Origin: Limnoperna fortunei
Lineage: Eukaryota; Mollusca; Bivalvia; Mytilida; Modiolidae
Assembly (NCBI GenBank): GCA_944474755.1
Contig: OX104113.1
Coordinates: 61,586,074 to 61,650,073, forward strand
Direction: 5' to 3'
Length of the DNA: 64,000 bases
The notes under the pieces are model-generated. The model was not told the origin of the DNA. It saw only the letters and a list, made by a program, of their open reading frames with translations, and made no database searches. The position numbers were made by a program, and so were the translations under genes. Shown one piece after another: positions 50,301-62,661 of this stretch; within the stretch, counting starts at the first letter, position 1; every line of letters starts with the position of its first letter.

Positions 50301-53300
50301 ACAAGCAGCAACAAACTCTGTTTCTTACAGATTGCCAAGTGTCCAGTCGTCATCAGTAAACTATGATCTCCAACACTTCCCTCCGAGTCAACGGCCAACA
50401 AGAATGCCAAGTCAGACACTGGGGCATTTGTCAACAGGTGTTCAAAATCTGAACTTATCAGACAGAAATTCACAGATGGGTTCAAACAGTTCATTAGAAG
50501 CTGGTTCAGAAAGTGGACAATCTACTTCTTCTGGGTACCAGTCAGGAAACAGCGGGGTTAGGAAAGTAACTAGCAACTTCTCTACCTTAGGAACTGTTGG
50601 TGAAGGTATAATATATAATAATTTTAACATGTAATTGTTATATATTAGTTTAGCATCAATGAAGAAAAGTTTATTTTAAAAAGTGATTATTGCCTGAATA
50701 TTGAACTTCATTAGAAAAATCGGTGTAAATCTCATGTTACTATTTAAATAAAAAATGACCCTGAAAACAATAATAAAGAATATTTGTATTGGCCATGTTT
50801 ATAATAATTATTTATTAATTGTATAGCAATAAAAGCTACATGTAGGTTCAGCATGTACTGTAGGTTAGATGTTAGATTTGCCCTACAAGTAGGCTACACT
50901 TCTTGATTGTGTTCTCATACTAGTACTGTAGAAGATCGAGATCCTATTCAAAGTTGTGTCAAGTGACAACATGAAATTATGTATTAAGCGTTTTATTCGC
51001 ATTTTAAGTCACATCTGGTTAGGTATAAACTGTGCAATATGTTTTTGTTCACTAAATTGGGGTCTCCCATTAAAAAAATTGTTTTTCTCGAAAGAATATG
51101 TTGAAAATAAAAGTTAAGTAACAGAATCACTAATGTCTGAATAACTAAGTAAATATAATGAGGTAGTAGTAGCTATATAGGTGAACAATACAGAAATCTT
51201 TGTCCTTATGAATGTTTATTATTGACTTTTAAGCTTTTTAATATATGTAGTCATCTTACAATAATTAAGCAAGAAAATAATTTGTATTCCATTTTTTTTT
51301 AAAGATTTTGATGATAACTCAAACTATTACCATAGCAACTTTAATGCTGATGTGTATAACCAAAATGATGAAAACTACCAGATACAGCAACATCATCAAG
51401 AGATCAGAAATTTGTACGCTCAGAAAAATCTCTCTGCACAAAAAAGTTTATATTCTTCGGCTCCAAAGGACAATACAGTTTCAACAGGTTTGATCTGAAT
51501 TAGTTTCATTTAAAGAGTGAACATAGTTACCCCCCAAATGCTCGACCCACATAGCAGCCCAGAACAATGCAAATGTCATATTGGGGAGGCCCTATCATTG
51601 TGGGTTGTTTAAATATAATATACAGAAAGCCTAAGTAGGTCACATTCTAATAGCAGTCAAAATTGTGTTCTGTATGGTTTACCACATGGGTCACCACACT
51701 TTAAAAAACTATAGAGAAGTGATTTCTCCCTGGTACCCAAACTGGGAGAAGTGAGGCCCTGATAGGGAAAATTCAGGGAGACCATAAAATACTAAAATTT
51801 GCAGTCGTTCTATCCTTTTTTCTTTTATTAACATCAAACCTTTTTATAATTATACCCCCGCTCAACAGAGTCGGGGGTATATAGTGGTCCTCACGTCCGT
51901 CCGTCCGTCCGTCCGTCCGTTCGTTCGTCCGTCCACATTTGGTTTCCGGATGATAATTCAAAAAGTTTACATCCGATTTGAATGAAACTTTGGGATATTG
52001 TTATATATCAGGTTGGTAAGAAGCCTATCGATTTTGGGGGAAATCCGTCAAATTTCAAGGTCACAGTCCACGAAAAACGTTAGAAATTTTAACAAAAAAG
52101 TGGTTTCCGGACAATAATTCAAAAAGTTTACATCCGATTTGAATGAAACTTTGGGATATTGTTATATATCAGGTTGGTAAGAAGCCTATCGATTTTGGGG
52201 GAAATCCGTCAAATTTCAAGGTCACAGTCCACGAAAAACGTTAGAAATTTTAAAAAAAAGTTGTTTCCGGACAATAACTCAAAAAGTTTACATCCGATTT
52301 GAATGAAACTTTGGGATATTGTCAAATATCAGGTTGGTAAGAAGCCTATCGATTTTGGTGGAAATCCGTCAAATTTCAAGGTCACAGTCCACGAAAAACG
52401 TTAGAAATTTTAACATAAAAGTTGTTTCCGGACAATAACTCAAAAAGTTTGCATCCGATTTGAATGAAACTTTGGGATATTGTTATATATCAGGTTGGAA
52501 AGAAGCCTATCGATTTTGAGGGAAATCCGTCAAATTTCAAGGTCACAGTCCACGAAAAACGTTAGAAATTTTAACATAAAAGTTGTTTCCGGACAATAAC
52601 TCAAAAAGTTTGCATCCGATTTGAATGAAACTTTGGGATATTGTTATATATCAGGTTGGTAAAAAGCCTTTTGATTTTGGGGGAAATCCATCAAATTTCA
52701 AGGTCGCAGTCCACGAAAAACGTTAGAAAATTTTTCACAAAAGCGGGGGTATCAGCGATCGCTAGATCGACTTTGTCTAGTTGTGGGTTTCCATGATTAT
52801 TTCTCCTGTGTTTTTAAACCATAACACAATTGAATTTAGTTTTGACCCCTTTTTCAATTTAATTTATAGTTTGTTAACTTGTGATCATCCTGAATATAGT
52901 TGAAAGATTTGTTGCTTGATGTTGATCAAACATTCAATCAGTCATTCATTTTTGGTTTAGGGAGAAATAAACCCAATGATGTACATACTATGTAACTTTT
53001 GCATAAGTTTGTAAAAAATCTTTGAGTTTATTTCTTATGAACTGAACAAATAATTACAATCAATCCTTATAATTTAATTATTAAACATTTTTGCTACTAG
53101 TATATTGCAAAAAAATATTTTAAAAGGTTTCAAAGACTAAGGGGACAGAAAGTTTTAGAGGTAATCACACTTACCAGCTGCTTACTATTTTGTTGCCCTC
53201 ATTTTGCATATGCCACCATGACAGCTAAAATTTTGTTCATATTATGTAGTTGTTTGGAAAATTTGATCCTATTTTTCAGCAAATTTAAAAAAAGATATTT

Positions 53301-56300
53301 TATGTTATACATTTTTTGTACAGTTTTCAACACAGACACATTCCTCATTTATTAAGGCATATGCTTTGCAATGAGGCCAGTTAAGACTTTTACGATTTTT
53401 TATTGATTAAATGGCATATATGTACATGTACCTGTATATTTAAGGTTTTCTTCTTGAAAGTTTTCTCTAATTTATTGCATTTCATTGTAAACTAGGTCTA
53501 TAAATGTTGCAGAAATGTAATAATAATATATAAGTCATAGGACATTCATAATTTATGAATATTGTAATAGTCACAATTTAGTAATTGTCATAGTAGTTAT
53601 TTAGTGTGAATTATGTCAGATTTCTTTGAAAAAAAACTATTCCTGTTGATTTTGCAAAGAAATTTACATATCTGCAGTCCCAGAAAGAGACTTTTGCAAC
53701 TAAGCTAATTACAGTGCAGGTAAATACATATCTTTTTATATCAGATCTGTTTTTATTTAGCATCAAGTGGTTTTGCTGGACAGGAGGAACTACCACTGCC
53801 ATTAGGCTGGACCATAGACTGGACTGTGAGAGGTAGAAAATATTACATTGACCACAACACACAGACAACACACTGGAGTCACCCTTTGGAAAAAGAAAGC
53901 CTTCCCACTGGATGGGAGAGGATAGAGTCCAAAGAATTTGGGGTTTATTATGTTAAGTAAGTTTTTCGGGCTAACTCTTAACTTAATGTATAATTTGAAG
54001 TTTTCAAGTGTGTATCAATAAATAATTGTGTATTAAGTTACAGGAATACAGAGTACTTACATTAAATGTTGGTTTAATGGAGTCTTTCCCAGCATGCAAC
54101 ATCAGAGTTAAAGACAACTTTCTCTCTCTGGAGTTACAACTTTTTTATAGCAGTATCTTTTTTTTCATTAGTGCACATATGACCTTAGAAACATTATATT
54201 AAGAAGTATAACAATATAACTAAGAATGGGGGTCATGGTGGGTAAGTGGTTAACATAGTAAGTGATCTCTGAGCCAAACTTAAGGGTGAGCTTGACTCCA
54301 ATCTTATATGACAAGTATTTCAGGTCTTAATAGTAGTGATCCATGCATACAAGGGATATAATATTTAAAAGATGTTTAGCATAAATTATTGAAAGACAGA
54401 GAATGTAAAGAATTTTCAAGAAATAGATAATAGATTTTTTGTGGTTTGGTATTTCAGTCATATCAAGAAGACAGCTCAGTACCCACATCCATGTGCACAA
54501 ACCATACCCAGTATGATGGGGTACCAGCAACCTCCACTGTCAGCTTTAGAGTACAAACCTTCCAGACAGACAAATGTACTAGTTCCTGCTAATCCATATC
54601 TCCATTCAGGTTTGTATAAAAAATTCAAGTGACAAATCTTTTAGTTCATGTTAATTTGTATCTCCATAAAGGTTTGTATAGAAATTCAAATGACAAATCT
54701 TCTAGTTCCTGTAAATCTGTATCTCTTTTAAGGTTTAAGAGTTTGTTTGTTGAAATTATGTTTTACTTTCAGGAAATTTTCAGTTTTATCAGTTTTTACT
54801 CAGGGTTATCCATGGAAACCCCAAACCATTGGTAGGAAAACTGGTAATCCTTATCAATTAAGTTTGGAGTCTAACATTCCCTCCATGCAGTAAGAATCCA
54901 AACCTTAATCTCAATGTATATATGCACATATTAATTATAGATGACTAACTAACTTAACCACTCTGCCATGTATAGAAATTCAACTAAAAAATGCTGTATG
55001 TCCATTCAGGTCTGGCTAAAAAGTAGTCAGGGTAGATAAGCTAGAAGTTGGCACACCCAGTGTCCACTCCTGTGGATGGATGGAAAAAAAACAAAACCTA
55101 ACTTGGGTGAATTATAGTTATTATTTTAAATAAACTTAACAATTGTTGAACACATGGTTTAAAATTTGCAGTTCTATTGAACATAGTGAATAGCTTTTGG
55201 CTTATTTCGAAGTCTTTTGTATTTTTTCCAGAAATTCCGCACTGGCTGCATGTTTACTCTAGAGGGGCTCCAGAGCATGACCATAAATTAAAGGTAGGAT
55301 AAATATTGCTTAGAACTATGTAACTTCTGTTGCACAATACTTAATCAGGCAGGAAGTTGGAGGTCACATTTTAGATTGTTCAGTACTGTTCAATTCTTAA
55401 CAAAATCCTTGCACGGTAATATTTTCAATAAAAGTCCTTACAACCTCCTAGTTTGGTTATTTCTTCGATAGTTCTAATTAAAACAGTAGTTGGATGCTGG
55501 TTCTTATCTAATCCATGTAGAAAAGAATTAGAAATCAATAAAATCACAAACAGTATTGTGTAAAATTCAAAATTTTTTGATATCTCACTGGCACTTATTT
55601 ATGAATTAACATCTATTGGAGGTGTCTGCTTGAATTTATCAGTGAAATACTGTACTGATTGGTAAATTCATGTTGGGCACTTATGAGTCTTATCAGTAAA
55701 TTTTTTAGGGCTTGCCACTTTTGTCATTGACAAAAGCATTTGAAAATTGATAATAGATTCTTAAATCAATTTCGCAACTTGAATTCCAACAAGTATAAAA
55801 AAAATTTGACAATACAAATTTATTCAACCAAGTGAAAAATGCAGGGAATTTTTTAGGATTTTGAGGGCTTTAGTCACTTTAGCGGATGAGCCGTATAAGC
55901 ATCTTCTCAGAAGCATACATTCATTGTACTGGTGAAATATAGTAGAAAAAACTATATTCTTTCAATTGCAGTGTATAAATTTTCAAAGAATTTTAATTTT
56001 AAAACTTATTGGTTACAATTTTTCATTAAGGGCCATTGTACTCTTTGTTTTCTAAGTGGTAGCTATCGGTAATTAGACCTATCTCGGATGTACACAAATC
56101 AGTACGATCTACGACACTTTTGTTTGCGTATATTGACCAGAAGCACCACTTTAATAATCATGTTAATCCGATTACCTGTAAAAACATCGATTCGGCGATT
56201 GACACATGCTGTTTAAAATTATCAAGGTGAAATAATTAAATTTCCTGTTAATTGGCTTTGGGGTCATAAATATGTCGTTTTACACTTGGTAGAATGAATT

Positions 56301-58170
56301 TGTAATGAAAAGTTTTAGTACTTGTTGGAAATTAGGTGACGAAATTGATTTAGAAATCGATTATCAATTTTCAAATGATTTCGTCAATGACGAAAGTGGC
56401 GAGCGCTAAAAAATTCCCTGAAAATGAAAAATTTATGACCCCAAGCCAATTAACAGGAAATTAGATCATTTCACCTTGATCCTCAATAACAGCAAGTGTC
56501 AATGTTTTGCATGTAAATCTGATTATGTTTTATGTGTTTCAAATGGATCATTAAGTGCCATTTGTTTACTTCAAAAATACGTCTCATTACCGATGGTAAT
56601 TACTTAGAAAAAGACAATTACAATAGCCATTAATGAAGTTTTTTCAAAACTTATAAACATGTTTTCTTGTAATCAGTTTTTTTATAATTAAAGATGCAAC
56701 TGAAAGAATATAATTGTTTATACAGTACAACTATATGTCACCAGTAAATTGGATGCTTCTGAGCAGATGCTTATACAGCGTGTCCACAAAACTGACTAAA
56801 GCCCTCAAAATTCTAAAAAATTCACTGGTCTTAAACCTTGTGTGTCAAAAGTTAGGTAAGATTTCCTAATGTTTCAAACTGCAGTCACCAGTAACCTAGC
56901 TATTGCTGATAAACAACCACCCACATTTGTTCTAGTTTTAACATGATAGAGCTGAAATCTTTTTTCATTGCATATAAAACAACATAAATTCACTCACTCA
57001 ATATGCAAAAAACATGTATTTCTCTTGTTGTTTGCTATTTTGGATATGGTAAGAGGGACAATTTAGCATTTCAGATTTTTAACCTCCAATTTCTATTGTC
57101 TTTTTTAGTGGGATTTGTTTCGTGTAAATGAACTGGAACATTTTGATGCATTACTTGTACGTGCAAACAGACAGGACATTGAGAACATTGTCATGAAATA
57201 TGAAAATTACAGATCAGCGTTATTACAGGAAATGGATAGACGTCAAAAGGAAAATTATGGCAACAATCCACAATTATCTGACAATAAATCAACAAATCTG
57301 CCATTGACTAGAAATCAGCTGTTACCATATCCCATGGGTATAAATCCTCAGATAGCATTAACTAAATTAGCCAATCAGATGCCTTCTTCAATAAGTCAAA
57401 AGCCATCTACAGTGGGAAATGAACAGTCACAGTTTCTTCATCTGTCTCAGAAACAAGAATCTCCACACTATATGGCTGACTATACAAAACCTACTGTGAT
57501 ATCCTCTACTGATCAATCTCAGCCTCGGGTTGGACAACCTCAGTTGACGTATAGTCAACCTATGTTTGGTCCAACTAGAATCTTGGTAAATAGTACAATG
57601 GAACAAGAACAGCTAGAGATACAGAGAGAGAGGCAGTTTCAGTCACAACAGCAGCAACGAATTCAACAGCTTCATCAACAGTATCAACAGTTATTGCAGC
57701 AATATCATGCTCAACAAAATCAACAGTGGATCTCACATACTGCTACAAATGTATCACATTATAATCCACCGATTCAGTATAGACAACCAATGCAAGCTGT
57801 TCAACCAAGACAACCAATACCACAAACAACACAGTTACAACAGCATGTACAAATACCCCAGTCTCTGAGGCCTCAGCCCTCATCCTCTCCTCATTTACAA
57901 GATCATGTACAGCCTCAAGCTCAGTCTATGCAGATTGTTAGACATCAGCCTCAAAATGTTCAGCTACATCCAGTGCAATTTTTACAACAACCTGTTTTAA
58001 CTCATCACAATCAATCTGCAACACCTCAACTCCCACCTGTGCAGCACATGCAACAAAATATTCACATGATTCAGAATGAACAGACAATAACGACCTCAAC
58101 TCAGGGTCAACCAACAACCTCCCAACAATCTAACAGAGCACTGACACAGAACATTGAAACAAAAGTCTAA
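44349..58170 (+). CDS. SAV1: Salvador homolog, Hippo pathway WW/SARAH scaffold
   Basis: Seven coding exons, 705 aa: 44349-44439, 50234-50605, 51305-51487, 53761-53956, 54458-54609, 55232-55293, 57109-58170. All junctions are GT-AG and phases close exactly. An in-frame TGA at 44340 makes ATG 44349 the first possible start. The N-terminus [10 protein letters not shown]...[13 protein letters not shown] matches Salvador. WW1 spans ~226-259 ([11 protein letters not shown]...[15 protein letters not shown]). WW2 spans ~261-292 ([20 protein letters not shown]...QYPHP), with Tyr replacing the second Trp as in other Salvador proteins. The SARAH domain spans ~332-395 (EIPHWLHVY...[17 protein letters not shown]...), which binds Hippo/MST kinases. 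About 300 Q/P/H-rich residues follow, far longer than in the 383-aa human protein. Salvador links Hippo/MST to Warts/LATS phosphorylation at the membrane. Confidence 0.96.
45100..46957. mobile_element. Inverted-repeat-bounded segment in SAV1 intron 1
   Basis: TTAGGCCAGAGTTTTTTTAT (45099 on), followed by TACTTGGTTTACGGGAC, recurs inverted near 46921-46957 with about one mismatch over ~36 bp. No transposase lies between. It could be a non-autonomous DNA element, or two opposed copies of one repeat. Confidence 0.55.
46060..46290. mobile_element. Degraded ATGCCCCC-hairpin element fragment
   Basis: A decayed hairpin (ATGACCCATCTACGAAAGTAGGGGGCATA) is followed by TCCGTCCGTTCC and GGGGCATTATGTCTTTTGGACATATTCTTG. 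This matches the hairpin, CGTC run and distal end of the larger element at 48623, without its tandem units. Confidence 0.6.
47640..47865. repeat. Dispersed repeat of molluscan type
   Basis: TATTGTGGGAGGAAGACGGA, GAAAACTTTTGACCTTCAGTAGGAAAACTGGCAATCC, TTAGATTGGTCAAGTGCACC and AAACCTGCAATCTCAGTGCTGACAG recur as partial copies elsewhere in the window (near 41490 and 54820). No coding capacity. Confidence 0.5.
48225..48329. repeat. Inverted repeat with ~49-bp arms (MITE-like)
   Basis: CAATCTAATTAAAATCAGCTGTTATGTGCACTCC and its near-complement GGAGTGAGTATAACAGCTGATTTTAATCAGATTG face each other with only ~7 nt between the arms. Confidence 0.8.
48548..48572. repeat. Perfect 12-bp palindrome
   Basis: AAGGTGCATACT-C-AGTATGCACCTT is perfectly self-complementary around one base. 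No flanking element was identified. Confidence 0.8.
48623..50191 (+). mobile_element. Hairpin-bounded element with ~9 x ~166-bp tandem units, SAV1 intron 1
   Basis: It begins with the hairpin ATGCCCCCGCGACGACATGTCGGGGGGCAT, then (CGTC)n at ~48667, then about nine ~166-bp units containing GTCAAGCTTTTCTC...AATTTGAAATTTGGCAGGGTGG...GACCTGTCGGACAACTACTTCCTG. It ends GCGGGGGCATC. Two unit types partly alternate (ACCGTACATGAGAAC and ACCATACATCAGAAC), so a ~333-bp dimer is visible. The architecture (terminal hairpin, microsatellite, central tandem repeats, no coding sequence) recalls non-autonomous Helitron-like elements of bivalves; that assignment is inference. Confidence 0.8.
51851..52753 (+). 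mobile_element. Hairpin-bounded element with 5 x 161-bp tandem units, SAV1 intron 3
   Basis: It begins with the hairpin TATACCCCCGCTCAACAGAGTCGGGGGTATA, then (CGTC)n, then five units of 160-161 bp starting GTTTCCGGAYRATAA at 51942, 52103, 52263, 52424 and 52585. It ends GCGGGGGTATC. The layout matches the 48623 element, but the unit sequence is unrelated. Confidence 0.85.
54231..54312 (+). repeat. Possible tRNA-headed SINE fragment
   Basis: GGTGGGTAAGTGGTTAACA resembles a pol III box A region, followed by GAGCTTGACTCC, a weak box B. It is short and has no recognisable tail. Confidence 0.3.
55705..56830. mobile_element. Large nested palindromic element in SAV1 intron 6
   Basis: Outer arms of about 400 bp face each other: TTTTGAGGGCTTTAGTCA...TATAAGCATCTTCTCAGAAGCAT (from ~55862) against its inverse ending near 56822, continuing inward to ATCAAGGTGAAAT...TTTCCTGTTAATTGGC (~56223) against GCCAATTAACAGGAAATTAGATC (~56442). 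A second inverted pair lies partly inside: ~55715-55840 against ~56281-56402 (GAAAATTGATAATMGATT). There is no ORF. It may be a foldback transposon with a related copy inserted. Confidence 0.75.
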
Positions 58171-58365
58171 CAGAACTGAAGTACTAATATAAAAAGTTGC
58201 ATTTTATACTTAAATTGCATTTATATACAGTGGTGAACATTAATTTTCCAAATGATTAAATGTCATGTTAGAAATTGAGAAAAAAATAAGTTTCCATATT
58301 TGCAGTAAGTTTTTGTAATGTTAAGTTTACAGGAACTACTAGTACATTGGTAATGGGGTCCTTTT

Positions 58366-58615
58366 AAATGTCCGAGTGGCCTAAGTAGTTGGCTATATGC
58401 TGTTGATCACCAGTGTGTCAATGTTAAGCTTAGGAGTTTTACTTCTGGGAGGGTGGAATCAACTCCAGTCTAACCTGATAAGGAGGATTGACAGGTTTCC
58501 TGCCAAAGGTCAGAAGTTAACATCGTTACTTCTGCATTTTCCCCAAATATGCCATCATATAGCAAACATTGCTGAAAATGGCATAAAACAACATTGAAAC
58601 AAACAAACCAACAAT
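58366..58615 (+). mobile_element. tRNA-headed SINE-like element
   Basis: The head GTCCGAGTGGCCTAAGTAGTTGG resembles a tRNA-Leu/Ser-type box A region, and GGGTGGAATCAACTCC about 80 nt on is a degraded box B. The tail AAAATGGCATAAAACA...GAAACAAACAAACC is like the simple tails of metazoan SINEs. It lies just downstream of the SAV1 stop. Confidence 0.5.
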
Positions 58616-60114
58616 TTGTAATAGAAATGATATCTGGATAGCAAAATGATTTTGTTTTGAGAATTTCTTTCTAAGAATCAACCTTCATTATTCTTATTTG
58701 TGACCATGTATTGTATGTGTTACAATATCATCTGCCATCACAAGGTAAAGTTCATAATGTATGTCAGTTTTAAGATTGATTTAGACTTTTTGCTACCAAA
58801 TTGGGTTTCTTATATGTATCTAAAATATGTTCTTGAACTGGTGTCTATATTGCTAATTTATTTATTATTTGCAGATATATTCTTAGTTCATTTGGCTAAT
58901 TTATTTTTATTATATTGTTCACAACATGGGATTCTGTCATATAAATTGTATCAGTTGATAAATTTATGTAATGACCTTTCAAAGAAGCCTGTTAATACCT
59001 AATGCTCAGAGAGTAGTTGTTTTGTTCATATTCAACATAAAAACAAAAGTTTTTTTTGTAATAACAGTTATTTCTACCTTCAAATGTTTGCCACTTGAGG
59101 TAGTTAATAACTTTACAAATTTATGGCCTTTTTAGGCGTCATTTCTAGGAAAATTGTATTGCATGTACAAGTATGGCCATCAAATTTATTTGTCAGTTGT
59201 GCTGCTGATCTCATTTTATTTGTCCTTCATTTTTTCTTGTTAATATGTTATCTGTCTCATATTATGATGGACTTCATTTTTGTTGTTCTTGCTTTATACA
59301 AGTATTCAGTTGTGTGAATAAGGTTGTAAATTGAATGAAATAATTTAACCAGTGCTTGGTGTTTAGAATCAAAATGTGTCTTAATCATGATTTAACAACA
59401 GCTCAGGTGGATGTTGGTCTTTTCACCTGTCCACATTATCCAGCCCACCAGTGTTCTCTATTTTGACCTCTTACTTTGTCAAAATGATGAACAGATATGA
59501 TTATCTACTGTTTTCAGTAAATTACTTTAGATGGTGTAGAGTTTTGTCTACTCTCACTGTGGATTGGAGGGAAGAGCTAAATTCACTTGAGTTTAGTGTA
59601 TTTTGAGCAGATTGTTTCATCCAATAAGATGAAAAGAAAATAGATAATAAAAACTATGTCAAATGATTGTCTTTTGTATCAGTTACAAGAAGTCAAGTGT
59701 CTGCTGGAAAAAAAATCTTGTAGCTTTAAACATTATAATTTACATATAAATACCTTGGTTGCAAGGATAAAAAGTTAACAATTTGTCATTATTTTATGTT
59801 TTTTGTTGTTCTGTTAGAATACTCAAATTGTGGTTAAAATTTGTGTTTTGTAATCTTTGGGATAATACCCTGTATAGAAATAGGAAGTATTTACAACAAA
59901 TCTGTATTCACTATTAGGTTAACCTTTAGGATACATTCAATACTAATTTTGATCAATAAGTTTTAATCTCCATAAGGCTTTACAAAATGGTTTGTGATAG
60001 CTTTGTTTTTGAACACGAGCAACGGAAAAATAAAACATTATGTTGTTGTGTGAAATTTTAATCCTAGCTTTTGTTGTTGTTCCTATTTCTCCAAGTTACA
60101 TAAATCAAAATTTT

Positions 60115-60219
60115 AGCAGTAGTGGCTACTCTATAAGCAGTAGTGGCTACTCTATAAGCAGTAGTGGCTACTCTATAAGCAGTAGTGGCTACTCTATTAG
60201 CAGTAGTGGCTACTCTATT
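60115..60219. repeat. 21-bp minisatellite, 5 copies
   Basis: Five exact-length tandem copies of AGCAGTAGTGGCTACTCTATA; the last two carry ATTA at the end. Confidence 0.95.
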
Positions 60220-62095
60220 AGGATATTAATGAGAACATACAGAGTTGTACATTAAAGATTAGATTTCTAGTGAATTCACACATATTTATGACTCAAGACA
60301 CCCTTAACCTAAACTTAAGATCACACAGCTTTGAAGAGAATTTAGTTATTATTCAGTATTGTACCTTTTTATTACCAAAAACCAGTAGAAATAATATATT
60401 TACGATAACCTGTCCATATTTAATACTATGTCTCTGGTGTTTACATGTCACAAATCGTCCTTGAATTTTGCTGTAGGGAATTTTACATTCTAAGTTAGCA
60501 ATGTTTTTTATTAAAGGGATCTAATATTGTTTATATATGGAATTCAGATAAACTTTCTGCATTAACTTCAAACAACAAAGCTCAAAGGGTTTGGAACAGA
60601 CAAAATCTAACTGCACCTAGGTAACACTTCCGTTCTAATTTAGGTCAAAATTTTCTATGGAAAAGCACCCTATCAAAATGAAAAAAAGAGCCCCATTTCA
60701 AAACGCTATATATGTACCTCCAGGAAATAATTGTTTATTTCAAAATTTACCTTTTTGGATCTACAGAAGGAGCATACTAGTATGCTTGACCATATTAAGT
60801 AGGCAGTAAACATTTGTTACTCAAAAAAACCATCAAAACACTGTGACTTGTAGTATAGTTTTTAACAATCTTGGACTTCTGTAGTTCAGTTTCAAACAAA
60901 CTCCCTTATTAAAAATGAGACACACCTTTTCATGTTATTTTGAATTGACTGTGGTTGTACATGGCTTGGTAACAAAAGAACAGATTAATCAAGACTAGTC
61001 TTTATACATTTATTTGATCATTTGCCAAAACAAGTGTCAATTGTATAACAATATACATTTATAAAATGTGTACAAATTGTAAATATTTAATAATGTATTG
61101 ATAATTTTAAAAGTAAATTTTTCATTCCTGAAAGTTTGTTTCTTTAATGAATAATGGCTCAACCTATTGTACAGTATGTCAGAATAAATATAGAACTTTT
61201 ACAAAAATATACTTTACATAATTCATAATTAATACTACTGTTAAATGGTTCACCAATGGCAGCAAGAAAAAAAACTGTGCAAAAAAGATTTCTTTTGGAA
61301 ATTAAAAATCTATTAAAGTGCCTACTTTTTGCAAATCTACTTTTTATGTTCAATGAATGAAGAAATTTATTCTGACAATCTTCACATGAACATGTGTTAA
61401 ATGATCATGGCAAGTGCTTTGCGTATTAGTCGTTGTAAAAATTTATAAACAATGGTCATGAAATGCAAGGAAAAGCAAAACTGTCAAAAATGCCTGTGGT
61501 ATAAAAATTATTTGTGAAAATAACTAAAAAATACCTCTATAAACAAATATCACAGTCTAGCACAATACAGAACATTTATCTATCTCCAAACACCTGTCTA
61601 AACTTAAAATAAATTTTATTCTGGGGAATATAAAAAATAACTGTTAACGAGGATGGGTTGGGGAGTTAAAGGCACTTCTGAAAATGTTATTCTGTTATTA
61701 ACTATCTCATCAAGGATTTGAATTAAGACCACACCCATAAGTTTTAACTGGGTTCCCCTACCCTCATGTTTTCTATTTAATTCTTTCTTGGAAAGACAAA
61801 ATTAGATGATTCTTTCCACAGCATTGTTCAATATAAGTACCAGTATTTAACAAGATAATAAGGAAATGACAAAATTTGTGTCAAGTTTGATTAGAAAAAT
61901 GCCCTTTTCTTGTTTAATCCTATGTTAACATGCATTGTAGATGCATTATTATCAGAGGAAATAAATCCACCAAGACCACCAGCCTGCTTGCCATTTGGTG
62001 GACAGCATGTATATTTCAAATCCATCAATCTGCTCAATTGTTCACATAAAAAAACAGTTTGAAACAATTGTGGACTGTGAGCACGCTCACAAAAC

Positions 62096-62661
62096 GATAC
62101 CCCCCCCCCCCCCCCCCCTTCGCTTTCAAGTCCAATTATCTCCCCGTAATGATATCCGACGTCAATAAAAACCCTTCATGCACATCTACATATGGTGTAC
62201 TTCCTTTATGCTTCATTAAATTTCATCAAGCGGTTTAGGAGGAGTTGCGCTTACAATGTCTCCCACTGAATACTATATTTAAAAAGTCCAATTATCTCCC
62301 CTGAATAATATCCTACAGCGTCGAAAATTCTTCATGCACATCTACATATGATGTACTTCCTTCATGTAAAGTTTCATCAAAATCTGCGTAGCGGTTTAGG
62401 AGGAGTTGGGCTTACGAGGTCTCCCACTGAATACTATATTTAAAAATTCTAAGTCTAATTAGCTCCCCTGAATAATATCCTACAGAGACGTAAATTCTTC
62501 ATGCACATCTACATATGATGTACTTTCTCCATGTAAAGTTTCATAAAAATCTGTGAAGCGGTTTAGGAGGAGAAGCGCTAACAAGGGATGTGGACAGACG
62601 GACAGACAGGCAAGACAGGGTGATTCCTTTATACCCCCCAAACAAGTTTGCAGGGGGTATA
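62096..62661 (-). mobile_element. Hairpin-bounded element with 3 x ~160-bp units, reversed
   Basis: Read on the minus strand it starts with the hairpin TATACCCCCTGCAAACTTGTTTGGGGGGTATA (62661-62630), then a CTGTCCGTC-like run, then about three units (starts near 62131, 62287 and 62454, containing CTTCATGCACATCTACATATG and AGCGGTTTAGGAGGAG). It ends in GCGAAG(G)nTATC, with the C-run expanded to ~20 bases at 62099-62118. Same architecture as the element at 51851. Confidence 0.75.

Noticed and set aside
51773..51961. 62-aa minus-strand ORF with [15 protein letters not shown]
   Set aside because: Translation of the (CGTC)n microsatellite.
60040..60255. 71-aa ORF with SSSGYSI repeats
   Set aside because: The 21-bp minisatellite keeps a frame open; there is no conserved flank or splice context.
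62099..62118. Long poly-C run as a functional site
   Set aside because: Best explained as homopolymer expansion inside the CCCCC end of the hairpin-bounded element.
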